Source: Sphingomonadaceae bacterium (lineage in GTDB: Bacteria > Pseudomonadota > Alphaproteobacteria > Sphingomonadales > Sphingomonadaceae). From it: a stretch of DNA of 5,013 bases. The position numbers and the translations under genes are program-made. Shown in pieces: positions 1 through 5,013 of the stretch. A model generated the notes under the pieces. It was not told the origin of the DNA and did not search any database. It saw only the letters and a list, made by a program, of their open reading frames with translations. The first letter of the stretch is position 1. Every line of letters starts with the position of its first letter. Where the stretch lies: positions 1-5,013 of the forward strand of contig CANFIV010000155.1 in NCBI GenBank assembly GCA_947446935.1, in the 5' to 3' direction.

Positions 1-87
1 CGAGCCTCCGCCCACGCCGGTCAGCCCGACGAGGAACCCTACGAGCAGCCCGGCCATGCCGTGCAGCAGATCAAAATGTGCAAACAT
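1..87 (-). CDS. TauE/SafE-family membrane transporter, N-terminal fragment
   Basis: Only the first 29 codons are inside the window; the gene continues past the left edge. The visible protein has a short polar start (MFAHFDLLHG), then a hydrophobic segment (residues about 11-25) ending in the glycine-rich stretch GLTGVGGGS. A first membrane helix running into a G-x-G-G-G turn is typical of the TauE/SafE (sulfite exporter, DUF81) family. These inner-membrane proteins export organosulfonates, sulfite or other small anions; the substrate cannot be told from this piece. The ATG at 85-87 is well supported: the minus strand carries GGAGGGGG at 100-93, with 8 nt between the GGAGG core and the ATG. 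The gene is divergent from the exported-protein gene on the right, and the two share a 208-bp intergenic region. The family call rests on one helix and one motif, so another small polytopic membrane protein remains possible. Confidence 0.72.
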   Translation of the reverse strand, partial: MFAHFDLLHGMAGLLVGFLVGLTGVGGGS

Positions 88-218
88 CTGTGCCCCCTCC
101 CGGTCCCGTGGTCGGGTCCCGCGCGGAAGCACCGGCCTAGGGCCGCAGGACACGCGCCGCAATCCAAGAAACTCTATCAACCGGATTGACGTTGCTTTCG
201 GGCCTGCCGACCTGTGGC

Positions 219-243
219 GGAACATTTCGGATGAATACGGGTT
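219..243 (+). promoter_or_regulatory. Candidate EcfG-type (general stress response) promoter
   Basis: GGAAC at 219-223 is followed after 17 nt by GTT at 241-243. This resembles the promoter of the alphaproteobacterial general stress sigma factor EcfG, whose -35 is GGAAC and whose -10 is close to cGTT, with 16-17 nt between them. Here the base before GTT is G rather than C. The predicted transcript would start near 250 and leave a leader of roughly 45 nt before the ATG at 296. A rival sigma-70-like TTGACG lies at 186-191, but no good -10 box stands 16-18 nt downstream. The motif is seen directly; its function is inferred. Confidence 0.4.
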
Positions 244-295
244 CTTCTGGCCATGCGGCTGCGCGCTTGGCGCCTCCGTCACGGAGTTTCCCACC

Positions 296-985
296 ATGCG
301 TCGTCTCGACTTTACCGCCCTTTTGGCCGCCACCGCGCTGTGCCTGTCGTTTGCATCACCCGCCGCTGCCGAGGGCAAGGCCGACCGTGCCCGTGCCGCC
401 ATCGCCGAAGCGCAGACCAAGATCGACACCGCCGAAGCGCTCGGCACTTCAACCTCGCAGCCTGGCCAGACCGCCGAGGCCAATGCGGCACTGTCGCGCG
501 CCAAGGAAAACCTTGCCGCCGGGCACAAGCCTGAAGCCATCGCCGATGCGATCCATGCTTCGGCGTTGGCCGATACGGCTCTGGGCATGATGCAGAAGAA
601 TGCCAAGCAGCACAGCGAGGACATGCAGGCAAAGATGCAGGCCGATGGCATGGCACGGGCCCAAATGAACGTCGATGCCGCGCACCAGCAAACCGACATG
701 GCCAATGACCGCGCCGCGCGCGCGGAAAGCTCCGCCGCCGCTTCGGCCAGCGACGCCGCCTTTGCGCGAAATGCCGCGATGACCGCGCAATCAGCGCAGC
801 CGACGCAAGTGCAGACGACCGTGACCACCGAACAGGCGCCCCCTGCCCCCACCATCGTGCACCGGGTCGTTGTGACGAAGGCCAAGCACATGCGCCGCCG
901 CGCGGTGCATCACCATCACATGATGCGCCACACCACGCGCGGGAAAGTGACCACCACAACGACGGTCACGCATCACGCAATGTAG
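296..985 (+). CDS. Exported Ala/Met-rich helical protein, DUF4398-like, with basic His-rich tail
   Basis: A 229-aa protein of unknown function. Residues 1-25 form a Sec signal peptide (MRRLDFTALL start, hydrophobic core, cleavage likely after SPAAA), so the mature protein is periplasmic or secreted. The cysteine in the signal core (C16, context TALC) is not a proper lipobox. Residues about 27-97 are helical and alanine-rich, with repeated A-x-x-A spacing and a pattern L-x-x-A-K-x-x-L-A-A-G-x-x-x-E-A-I resembling DUF4398 proteins. Residues about 98-165 are polar, methionine-rich (M98, M99, M110, M114, M119, M124, M135) and probably coiled coil. The tail (about 185-229) is basic, with HHHH at 205-208, then MM and RH, five threonines at 219-223, and a final HHAM. 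I start it at 296 rather than at an upstream in-frame ATG: GGAG at 283-286 is 9 nt away, and the signal peptide begins there. DUF4398 membership is tentative; a metal-binding or cell-wall role is possible but unproven. Confidence 0.78.
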   Translation: MRRLDFTALLAATALCLSFASPAAAEGKADRARAAIAEAQTKIDTAEALGTSTSQPGQTAEANAALSRAKENLAAGHKPEAIADAIHASALADTALGMMQKNAKQHSEDMQAKMQADGMARAQMNVDAAHQQTDMANDRAARAESSAAASASDAAFARNAAMTAQSAQPTQVQTTVTTEQAPPAPTIVHRVVVTKAKHMRRRAVHHHHMMRHTTRGKVTTTTTVTHHAM

Positions 986-995
986 TTTTGTTGAA

Positions 996-1117
996 AGCCC
1001 TCTCCCCTTCAGGGGAGAGGGTTGGGAGAGGAGAGCTTGCACAGCGCCTGCCCCTCTCAACGCCGGCTAGGCACTCCGTGCCAAGCCGGCGTATCTCTCC
1101 CCTGAAGAGGAGAGAGC
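996..1117. repeat. Palindromic intergenic repeat, copy 1 (122 bp)
   Basis: This fills almost all the space between two convergent genes. It starts with a perfect 10-bp stem, CCCTCTCCCC at 998-1007 with GGGGAGAGGG at 1012-1021 around a TTCA loop. It ends with a related weaker palindrome at 1094-1115 (TCTCTCC with GGAGAGA). A second matching copy lies at 2201-2322 in the same orientation; a by-eye ungapped comparison gives 101 identical positions of 122 (83%). Short GC-rich elements with palindromic ends like this resemble REP/BIME-type interspersed repeats. It begins 10 bp after the stop of the exported-protein gene and ends 18 bp before the last codon of asd, so its hairpins may help end both transcripts. 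Neither flank has a clear T tract, so I do not call it an intrinsic terminator. Confidence 0.88.
1060..1092. other. Long hairpin inside repeat copy 1
   Basis: ACGCCGGCT at 1060-1068 pairs perfectly with AGCCGGCGT at 1084-1092. After one A/A mismatch (1069 and 1083), GGCAC at 1070-1074 pairs with GTGCC at 1078-1082 around a 3-nt TCC loop. The result is 14 base pairs in 33 nt. The same part of copy 2 (about 2265-2297) keeps only scattered pairs. The structure could form in RNA read from either strand and lies between convergent genes. Confidence 0.8.
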
Positions 1118-1135
1118 AAACGAATGCTGCGCGCC

Positions 1136-2161
1136 TCAGCCCTTCTTCAGGTGGCGACGCCCGAGCAGTTCGGCGATCTGCACCGCGTTGAGCGCAGCGC
1201 CCTTGCGCAGGTTATCCGAAACGCACCAGAGCGAGAGGCCGCTGTCGACGGTCGGATCTTCACGCACGCGGGATACGAAGGTGGCGTAATCGCCCACGCA
1301 TTCGATCGGGGTGATGTATCCGGCATCCTCGCGCTTATCGATCAGCATGACCCCGGGCGCCTCGCGCAGGATGTCCTGTGCCTGCTTGGCGGAAATCTCG
1401 TTCTCGAACTCGATATTGATCGCTTCGGAATGGCCGACGAAAACCGGCACGCGCACGCAGGTGGCCGAAATCTTGATCTTGGAATCGAGGATCTTCTTGG
1501 TCTCGGCGACCATCTTCCACTCTTCCTTAGTCGAACCATCATCGAGGAAATCGTCGATGTGCGGGATCACGTTGAAGGCGATCTGCTTGGTGAACTTGCG
1601 CACATCCACCTGATCGCCAACGAAGATCGCCCGGCTCTACTCGAACAGCTCGTCCATGCCTTCCTTGCCCGCGCCCGAGACGGACTGGTACGTCGCGACG
1701 ACAACGCGCTTGATCTTCGCGGCATCATGCAGGGGCTTGAGCGCCACCACCATCTGCGCGGTCGAGCAGTTGGGGTTGGCGATGATGTTCTTGGCCTTGT
1801 ACCCGTCAATCGCATCGGGGTTCACTTCGGGCACGATCAGCGGCACGTCGGGGTCCATGCGGAAGAGCGACGAGTTGTCGATCACCACGCAGCCGGCCGC
1901 TGCCGCTTTGGGCGCGTAGACCTTGGTCGGGCTTGAGCCGATGGCGAAGAGCGCGATATCCCAGCCGGCGAAGTCGAAGTGCTCGATGTTCTGCACTTTG
2001 AGCATCTTGCCGGTCTCGCCGTACTCGACCTCGATGCCGTGCGAACGGCCCGAGGCGAGCGCCGCGATCTCGTCGATCGGGAACTCGCGTTCGGCGAGGA
2101 TATTGAGCATTTCGCGCCCGACATTGCCGGTCGCGCCTGCGACCACTACCCGGTAACCCAT
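1136..2161 (-). pseudogene. asd: Aspartate-semialdehyde dehydrogenase, interrupted by an in-frame amber codon
   Basis: The enzyme makes L-aspartate 4-semialdehyde from 4-aspartyl phosphate with NADPH, the branch point to lysine/diaminopimelate, threonine, methionine and isoleucine. Read through, the frame gives 342 codons, the usual family length. Visible features are the NADP-binding loop GATGNVG (9-15), the catalytic cysteine in NPNCSTAQ (C132), Q159 in TYQSVSGAG, the substrate arginine R237 in CVRVPV, and the catalytic histidine H244 in VGHSEA. The Cys-Gln (27) and Arg-His (7) spacings match the E. coli enzyme. Codon 175 (1639-1637) is TAG, in the context MDELFE-stop-SRAIFVGD, where relatives have Gln. 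One C-to-T change from CAG explains it, and the frame is otherwise intact on both sides. Terminated translation gives 174 aa lacking R237, H244 and the dimerisation region, so it should be inactive. The ATG at 2161-2159 has GGAG 7 nt upstream. It could be a true null allele, a suppressed amber or a sequence error. Confidence 0.92.
1637..1639 (-). other. In-frame amber (TAG) codon 175 of asd
   Basis: The plus strand reads CTA, so the minus strand reads TAG. The flanking codons translate as GMDELFE before it and SRAIFVGDQVDVRKF after it, in the same frame and both homologous to the family, so this is a nonsense codon and not a frameshift. The next possible restart, GTG at 1609-1607 (codon 185), has no convincing Shine-Dalgarno sequence. 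Confidence 0.95.
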
Positions 2162-2168
2162 TGCCTTA

Positions 2169-2172
2169 CTCC
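2169..2172 (-). promoter_or_regulatory. asd ribosome binding site, directly touching a T tract
   Basis: GGAG on the minus strand stands 7 nt before the asd ATG (2161-2159), which fixes the start. It directly follows the TTTTT at 2177-2173 of the upstream hairpin, so there is no room for a separate leader between terminator and ribosome binding site. Confidence 0.8.
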
Positions 2173-2193
2173 AAAAACGCCCGCTGGCGGGCG
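2173..2193 (-). terminator. Intrinsic terminator or attenuator between the S9 peptidase and asd
   Basis: Read on the minus strand, CGCCCGC (2193-2187) pairs perfectly with GCGGGCG (2184-2178) around a 2-nt CA loop, and TTTTT (2177-2173) follows at once. Seven GC pairs and a T5 tail make a compact rho-independent terminator for transcription coming from the S9 peptidase gene. Because it ends 11 nt before the asd ATG, an asd transcript starting upstream must contain it, so it could also act as an attenuator of asd. Confidence 0.68.
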
Positions 2194-2200
2194 ATCAATT

Positions 2201-2322
2201 AGCCCTCTCCCCTTCAGGGAAGAGGGTTGGGACAGGGGAACTTGCGCCGCTCCTGCCCCTCTCAGCTTCGGCCAGGCGCTTCCTGCCAAGCCTACGAATC
2301 TCTCCCTAGAAGGGGAGAGCGC
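2201..2322. repeat. Palindromic intergenic repeat, copy 2 (122 bp)
   Basis: This is a direct-orientation copy of the element at 996-1117, aligned without gaps (101 of 122 identical by eye). Its left palindrome is CCCTCTCCCC at 2203-2212 with GGGAAGAGGG at 2217-2226, carrying one mismatch against copy 1's perfect stem. Its right palindrome pairs CTCTCCC at 2300-2306 with GGGAGAG at 2313-2319. The central hairpin of copy 1 has mostly decayed here. It ends 3 bp from the stop codon of the S9 peptidase gene and begins 39 bp upstream of the asd ATG, so the two copies bracket asd. Confidence 0.88.
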
Positions 2323-2325
2323 ATT

Positions 2326-4608
2326 TCATTTCCCGCTGCCGACCCCGTTGCGATCGAGAAAGCGGAACATGGTTTCATAGAGATGCTTGCTCACCTTCGG
2401 CCCGCTGATTCGGTGTGTGTAGCCGGGATAGAGCATCATCTCGAACGGCACCGCTTCCGCCTGCAGCTTGGCGATGAGTGCGGTGGAGTTTTCAAACACC
2501 ACGTTGTCATCCGCCATACCATGGACGAGCAGCAGCGGATCGCTGATCTTCGCCGTATCGGCAAGCGCATTGGAGCCCTCGTAGACCTTGGGCTCCTTGC
2601 CCGGATCGCCGAGATAGCGCTCGGTGTAGTGCGTATCATACAGCTGCCAGCGCGTGACGGGCGCGACCGCGATGCCCGCGGCCCATTCGCCCGGATGCGC
2701 TTCGAGCATCTTGATCGTCATGTAGCCGCCATAGGACCAGCCGAACGTGCTGACGCGCTTCGGATCGACGAAGGGCAGCGACTTTACATAGCGCGCCCCG
2801 GCGAGCTGGTCCTCGACCTCGACCGAGCCCATCGCGCGGGCAATCGCGGATTCGAACTTGACCCCGCGGTTGTCGGAACCGCGACCGTCGATCGCGAAAT
2901 AGATATAGCCTTTGTCGACGATCGCCTGCGCGAGTGCGCCCTGCCAGCCCTTGTTGACGACCTGCGCGTGCGGGCCGCCATAGTGGTAGGAGAACACCGG
3001 ATACGTCTTGCCCGGCTCCAGCGGCGGGGTGATCATCATCCAGTGCAGCGGCGTGCCATCCTCAGCCTTGATCGTGCCGAACTCGGCCTGGCGGTGGCTG
3101 GGGAGATAGGCCGCATAAGGATGCGCGCCCTCGATGCGGTTTTCCTCGATCCAGGCGAGGCGCTTACCGGTGGCGTCGGCCAGATAGGACTGCGGCGGCT
3201 GCGCATCGGCGCTGCGCGTGACAACGAGGGTCTGGCCCTTCTTGTCCATCGCGGCGTCGTTGTTGAAGGCCAGATCGGTGAGGCGCTCGATCTTCTCGGG
3301 CGCTTTCAGATTGAGCGCGTAGACTTGGCCCGCGAGCACATCATCGCGGGTGCCGGCGAAAGTCACGCGGCCAGCCTTCTCGTCCACGCCGAGCAGATCG
3401 GTGACCACCCACGGCCCCTTGGTCAGCTGCGTCCACTGACCTGACTTGAGGTGATAGAGGTGCCGGAAGCCGTCGCGCTCCGAACTCCAGATCAGGCTGC
3501 CATCGGCGAGGAAGCGGTAGGCGTCGGAGAGGTTGATCCAGCTGCCCTGCGCGGCGGTCTCGGTGAACAACACAGAGGCTTTGCCGGTTGCAGGATCCAC
3601 GGCGAGCATATCGAGCTTGGTCTGCGCGCGGTTCTCACGCTGGACATAGAGCGTCTTGCCATCGCGTGCCCAGTCGGCGCGCGCGAGGTAGATGTCCTTG
3701 TCCGGACCGAGATCGACTTCAACCTTGGTCTGCCCGTCCGCGCTGATCACCCAGAGTGAGACCACGGCATTGGCGCTGCCGGCGACGGGATAGCGCTGTT
3801 CGAACGTCTTGGTGCCTTCGGCGCCGATGGCGGCGCGGGTAACGGTGCCGACCCCGGCCTCGTCAAAGCGCTCGACCGCGAGGCGGCTGTCATCCGGGGC
3901 CCACCAGACGCCCTTGAAGCGCGCCATTTCCTCTTGCGCGACGAATTCGGCCTCGGCCCAATGGACAGTGGCAGAGGCTTCCTCGGGCGTCACGGTCTGC
4001 GGCAGCGTTGTGCCATCGACCGGGCCGACGAACAGCCGCTGATCGCGCACGAATGCGATGCGCGTGCCCTTGGGGCTGAGCGAGGGATCGAGTTCGCCAC
4101 CCTTGGTGCCCGCGATCTTGCGCACGGTGCCATCGAGGCCCGCGAGGAACAGATCGCCATCGACCGGCACCAGCACGGCCTTGCTGCCCGGCGCCCATTC
4201 ATAGCTCACGATGCCCTTGAGATCGCCGATCCGCTGACGCTCGCGCTGCATCTTCTCCGCCTCGGAAAGCGTGCGGCCCGAAGAGAGCTTCAGCGAATCC
4301 ACCAGCATGCGCCATTCGCCTTGCCCGCTCTTGGCCTTCCGATCGAACCCCCACAGGTCATAGCGCTCCCGGTCATCCGGCCGGTTGCGCAGCACGGTAA
4401 CGAAGCGGCCATCGGGCGAGAGCTTGACCCCGCGCGGCACCGGGCCGGCAAGGCTGGGGCTGGCGAAGACGCGCTCGAGCGTGAGCGAGCCAGGTTGCGC
4501 TGGGTTGGTCTGCGTTGCGGTCACGGGCTTTTCCTTGGGCTCGGCGGCAAGAATGGGAGCTGCAACAAGCATGGTGCTCGCGGCGAGCAGGCAGGTGAGC
4601 ATTCGCAT
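2326..4608 (-). CDS. Secreted S9B serine peptidase, dipeptidyl-peptidase IV type
   Basis: A 760-aa exported prolyl dipeptidyl peptidase, expected to remove Xaa-Pro or Xaa-Ala dipeptides from peptide N termini in the periplasm or outside the cell. Residues 1-22 are a Sec signal peptide (cleavage likely after ILAA, before EPKEK). Residues about 55-500 form the beta-propeller. This contains WAEAEFVAQEEMARFKGVWW, whose E226-E227 match the double Glu that holds the substrate amino terminus in DPP IV (E205-E206 in human). Residues about 510-760 form the alpha/beta hydrolase domain: oxyanion tyrosine Y543 (YHYGGP), nucleophile S625 (GWSYGG), Y657 and Y661 of the proline pocket (WQLYDTHYTERY), D700 with N702 (HGMADDN), and H732 (GYTHR). 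Length and triad are complete, so it should be active. The ATG at 4608-4606 has GAGGG 5 nt upstream; the ATG at codon 3 is a poorer start. The upstream neighbour rplS is on the same strand but separated by a terminator. Confidence 0.93.
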   Translation of the reverse strand: MRMLTCLLAASTMLVAAPILAAEPKEKPVTATQTNPAQPGSLTLERVFASPSLAGPVPRGVKLSPDGRFVTVLRNRPDDRERYDLWGFDRKAKSGQGEWRMLVDSLKLSSGRTLSEAEKMQRERQRIGDLKGIVSYEWAPGSKAVLVPVDGDLFLAGLDGTVRKIAGTKGGELDPSLSPKGTRIAFVRDQRLFVGPVDGTTLPQTVTPEEASATVHWAEAEFVAQEEMARFKGVWWAPDDSRLAVERFDEAGVGTVTRAAIGAEGTKTFEQRYPVAGSANAVVSLWVISADGQTKVEVDLGPDKDIYLARADWARDGKTLYVQRENRAQTKLDMLAVDPATGKASVLFTETAAQGSWINLSDAYRFLADGSLIWSSERDGFRHLYHLKSGQWTQLTKGPWVVTDLLGVDEKAGRVTFAGTRDDVLAGQVYALNLKAPEKIERLTDLAFNNDAAMDKKGQTLVVTRSADAQPPQSYLADATGKRLAWIEENRIEGAHPYAAYLPSHRQAEFGTIKAEDGTPLHWMMITPPLEPGKTYPVFSYHYGGPHAQVVNKGWQGALAQAIVDKGYIYFAIDGRGSDNRGVKFESAIARAMGSVEVEDQLAGARYVKSLPFVDPKRVSTFGWSYGGYMTIKMLEAHPGEWAAGIAVAPVTRWQLYDTHYTERYLGDPGKEPKVYEGSNALADTAKISDPLLLVHGMADDNVVFENSTALIAKLQAEAVPFEMMLYPGYTHRISGPKVSKHLYETMFRFLDRNGVGSGK

Positions 4609-4654
4609 GGAGACCCTCGTCGTTGGCGCGGAATGGGCGCGAATTGGGGGAGGC

Positions 4655-4698
4655 GAAAACGGAAAGAGGCGCCCTGGCTTGGTTGCCAGGGCGCCTCT
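4655..4698 (-). terminator. Intrinsic terminator downstream of rplS
   Basis: Plus-strand positions 4665-4678 and 4685-4698 form a perfect 14-bp stem (AGAGGCGCCCTGGC and its reverse complement) with a 6-nt loop. Read on the minus strand, the direction of rplS, the stem is followed by TTTCCGTTTT, a broken but T-rich tail. The plus-strand side has no T run, so it points leftward. It lies 52 nt beyond the rplS stop and ends about 46 nt before the S9 peptidase ATG. It should therefore end the ribosomal-protein transcript, and the peptidase would need its own promoter. I see no convincing promoter in 4609-4749. Confidence 0.85.
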
Positions 4699-4749
4699 AG
4701 AAGCACGCTGCGGTGCCCGTAGGCGATGGGCGTTTCGCCCGTCCCTGGA

Positions 4750-5013
4750 TCAGCTCTCCGCAGTGGTCGTGCGGGTCACCTTGCGCTCGGCAATACGCGC
4801 CGATTTGCCGGTGCGGCCACGCAGGTAATAGAGCTTGGCACGACGCACCACACCGCGGCGAACCACGGTAATGCTGTCGATGTTGGGCGAGTAGAGCGGG
4901 AACACACGCTCGACGCCTTCGCCGAACGACATCTTGCGCACGGTGAAGTTCGAGCCGAGGCCGCGGTTCGAGCGGGCGATGCACACGCCTTCGTATGCCT
5001 GAACGCGGGTGCG
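4750..5013 (-). CDS. rplS: 50S ribosomal protein L19, C-terminal part
   Basis: L19 sits at the 30S-50S interface of the ribosome. The visible 87 residues begin [18 protein letters not shown], go through [20 protein letters not shown] and [11 protein letters not shown], and end in [20 protein letters not shown] and [18 protein letters not shown]. These are the hallmark blocks of the L19 family, so the call is firm. The stop TGA is at 4752-4750. The N-terminal 30 or so residues lie beyond the right edge, judging by the usual length of about 115-125 aa; the in-frame GTG at 4986-4984 is an internal valine, not the start. In many bacteria rplS is last in an rpsP-rimM-trmD-rplS operon, which fits the strong terminator just downstream, but those genes are outside the window. 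Confidence 0.96.
   Translation of the reverse strand, partial: RTRVQAYEGVCIARSNRGLGSNFTVRKMSFGEGVERVFPLYSPNIDSITVVRRGVVRRAKLYYLRGRTGKSARIAERKVTRTTTAES

Noticed and set aside
56..295. 80-residue N-terminal extension of the exported-protein gene
   Set aside because: The extension overlaps the start of the divergent exporter gene and the promoter region, is not protein-like, and would bury the signal peptide that begins at 296.
998..1115. CRISPR array or transposon ends suggested by repeated CTCTCCCC/GGGGAGAG motifs
   Set aside because: Only two paired palindromes per element, no regular spacers, no transposase and no visible target-site duplication.
988..1191. 67-aa plus-strand frame after the exported-protein gene
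   Set aside because: It is mostly a translation of the palindromic repeat and then runs antisense into asd.
1136..1609. 3' half of asd as an independent 157-aa gene starting at GTG 1609
   Set aside because: It lacks the cofactor domain and a clear ribosome binding site, and it is in the same frame as the 5' half, so it is the remainder of one interrupted gene.
1637..1639. Programmed recoding of the asd amber, for example as pyrrolysine
   Set aside because: Pyrrolysine use is not expected in this lineage, the family has Gln here, and no recoding structure is evident downstream. A mutation or sequence error is simpler.
1124..1936. 270-aa open frame on the plus strand opposite asd
   Set aside because: Antisense shadow of asd; the translation is of low complexity with His/Arg/Asp repeats and no family resemblance.
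2227..3444. 405-aa open frame on the plus strand, opposite the S9 peptidase
   Set aside because: It runs antisense to a gene with a complete catalytic triad, has no recognisable domains or good ribosome binding site, and starts inside the palindromic repeat. Long antisense frames are common in high-GC DNA.
3934..4722. 262-aa plus-strand frame opposite the peptidase start
   Set aside because: Antisense shadow that also runs through the rplS terminator; no ribosome binding site or domain.
4728..4740. Small hairpin GGGCG-TTT-CGCCC after rplS
   Set aside because: Only 5 bp of stem and no T tract on either side; the 14-bp hairpin further along is a far better terminator.

Overview
The window looks like chromosomal DNA of a high-GC alphaproteobacterium. 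The best guess is Sphingomonadales (Novosphingobium, Erythrobacter or Sphingomonas type). The guess rests on the sequence character of the L19, aspartate-semialdehyde dehydrogenase and S9 peptidase proteins and on the GC-rich palindromic repeats between genes. No search was run, so the taxonomy is inference.

Layout, left to right. (1) The first 29 codons of a minus-strand TauE/SafE-type membrane exporter run off the left edge. (2) A 208-bp divergent intergenic region holds a candidate general-stress (EcfG-type ECF sigma) promoter facing right. (3) A plus-strand gene encodes a 229-aa exported, Ala/Met-rich helical protein with a DUF4398-like region and a basic His/Thr-rich tail. (4) A 122-bp palindromic intergenic repeat, copy 1, lies between convergent genes. 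(5) A minus-strand asd gene is complete in length and has all its catalytic residues, but an in-frame amber codon (codon 175) interrupts it. (6) A compact hairpin plus T5 tract touches the asd Shine-Dalgarno sequence. (7) Copy 2 of the repeat is in the same orientation as copy 1 and about 83% identical. (8) A 760-aa secreted S9B dipeptidyl-peptidase IV is on the minus strand. (9) A strong terminator is followed by the C-terminal 87 residues of ribosomal protein L19 (rplS), which runs off the right edge.

From the right edge to position 1136 all genes read on the minus strand (rplS, S9 peptidase, asd). A hairpin with a T-rich tail follows rplS, and another follows the S9 peptidase, so these are probably separate transcription units rather than one operon. 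The genes belong to unrelated housekeeping or accessory functions: translation, extracytoplasmic peptide degradation, and aspartate-family amino acid plus diaminopimelate synthesis.

I found no new defence, mobile or biosynthetic system. The observation most worth following is the amber codon in asd, a gene that is normally essential. It sits between two direct repeats and behind an attenuator-like hairpin.
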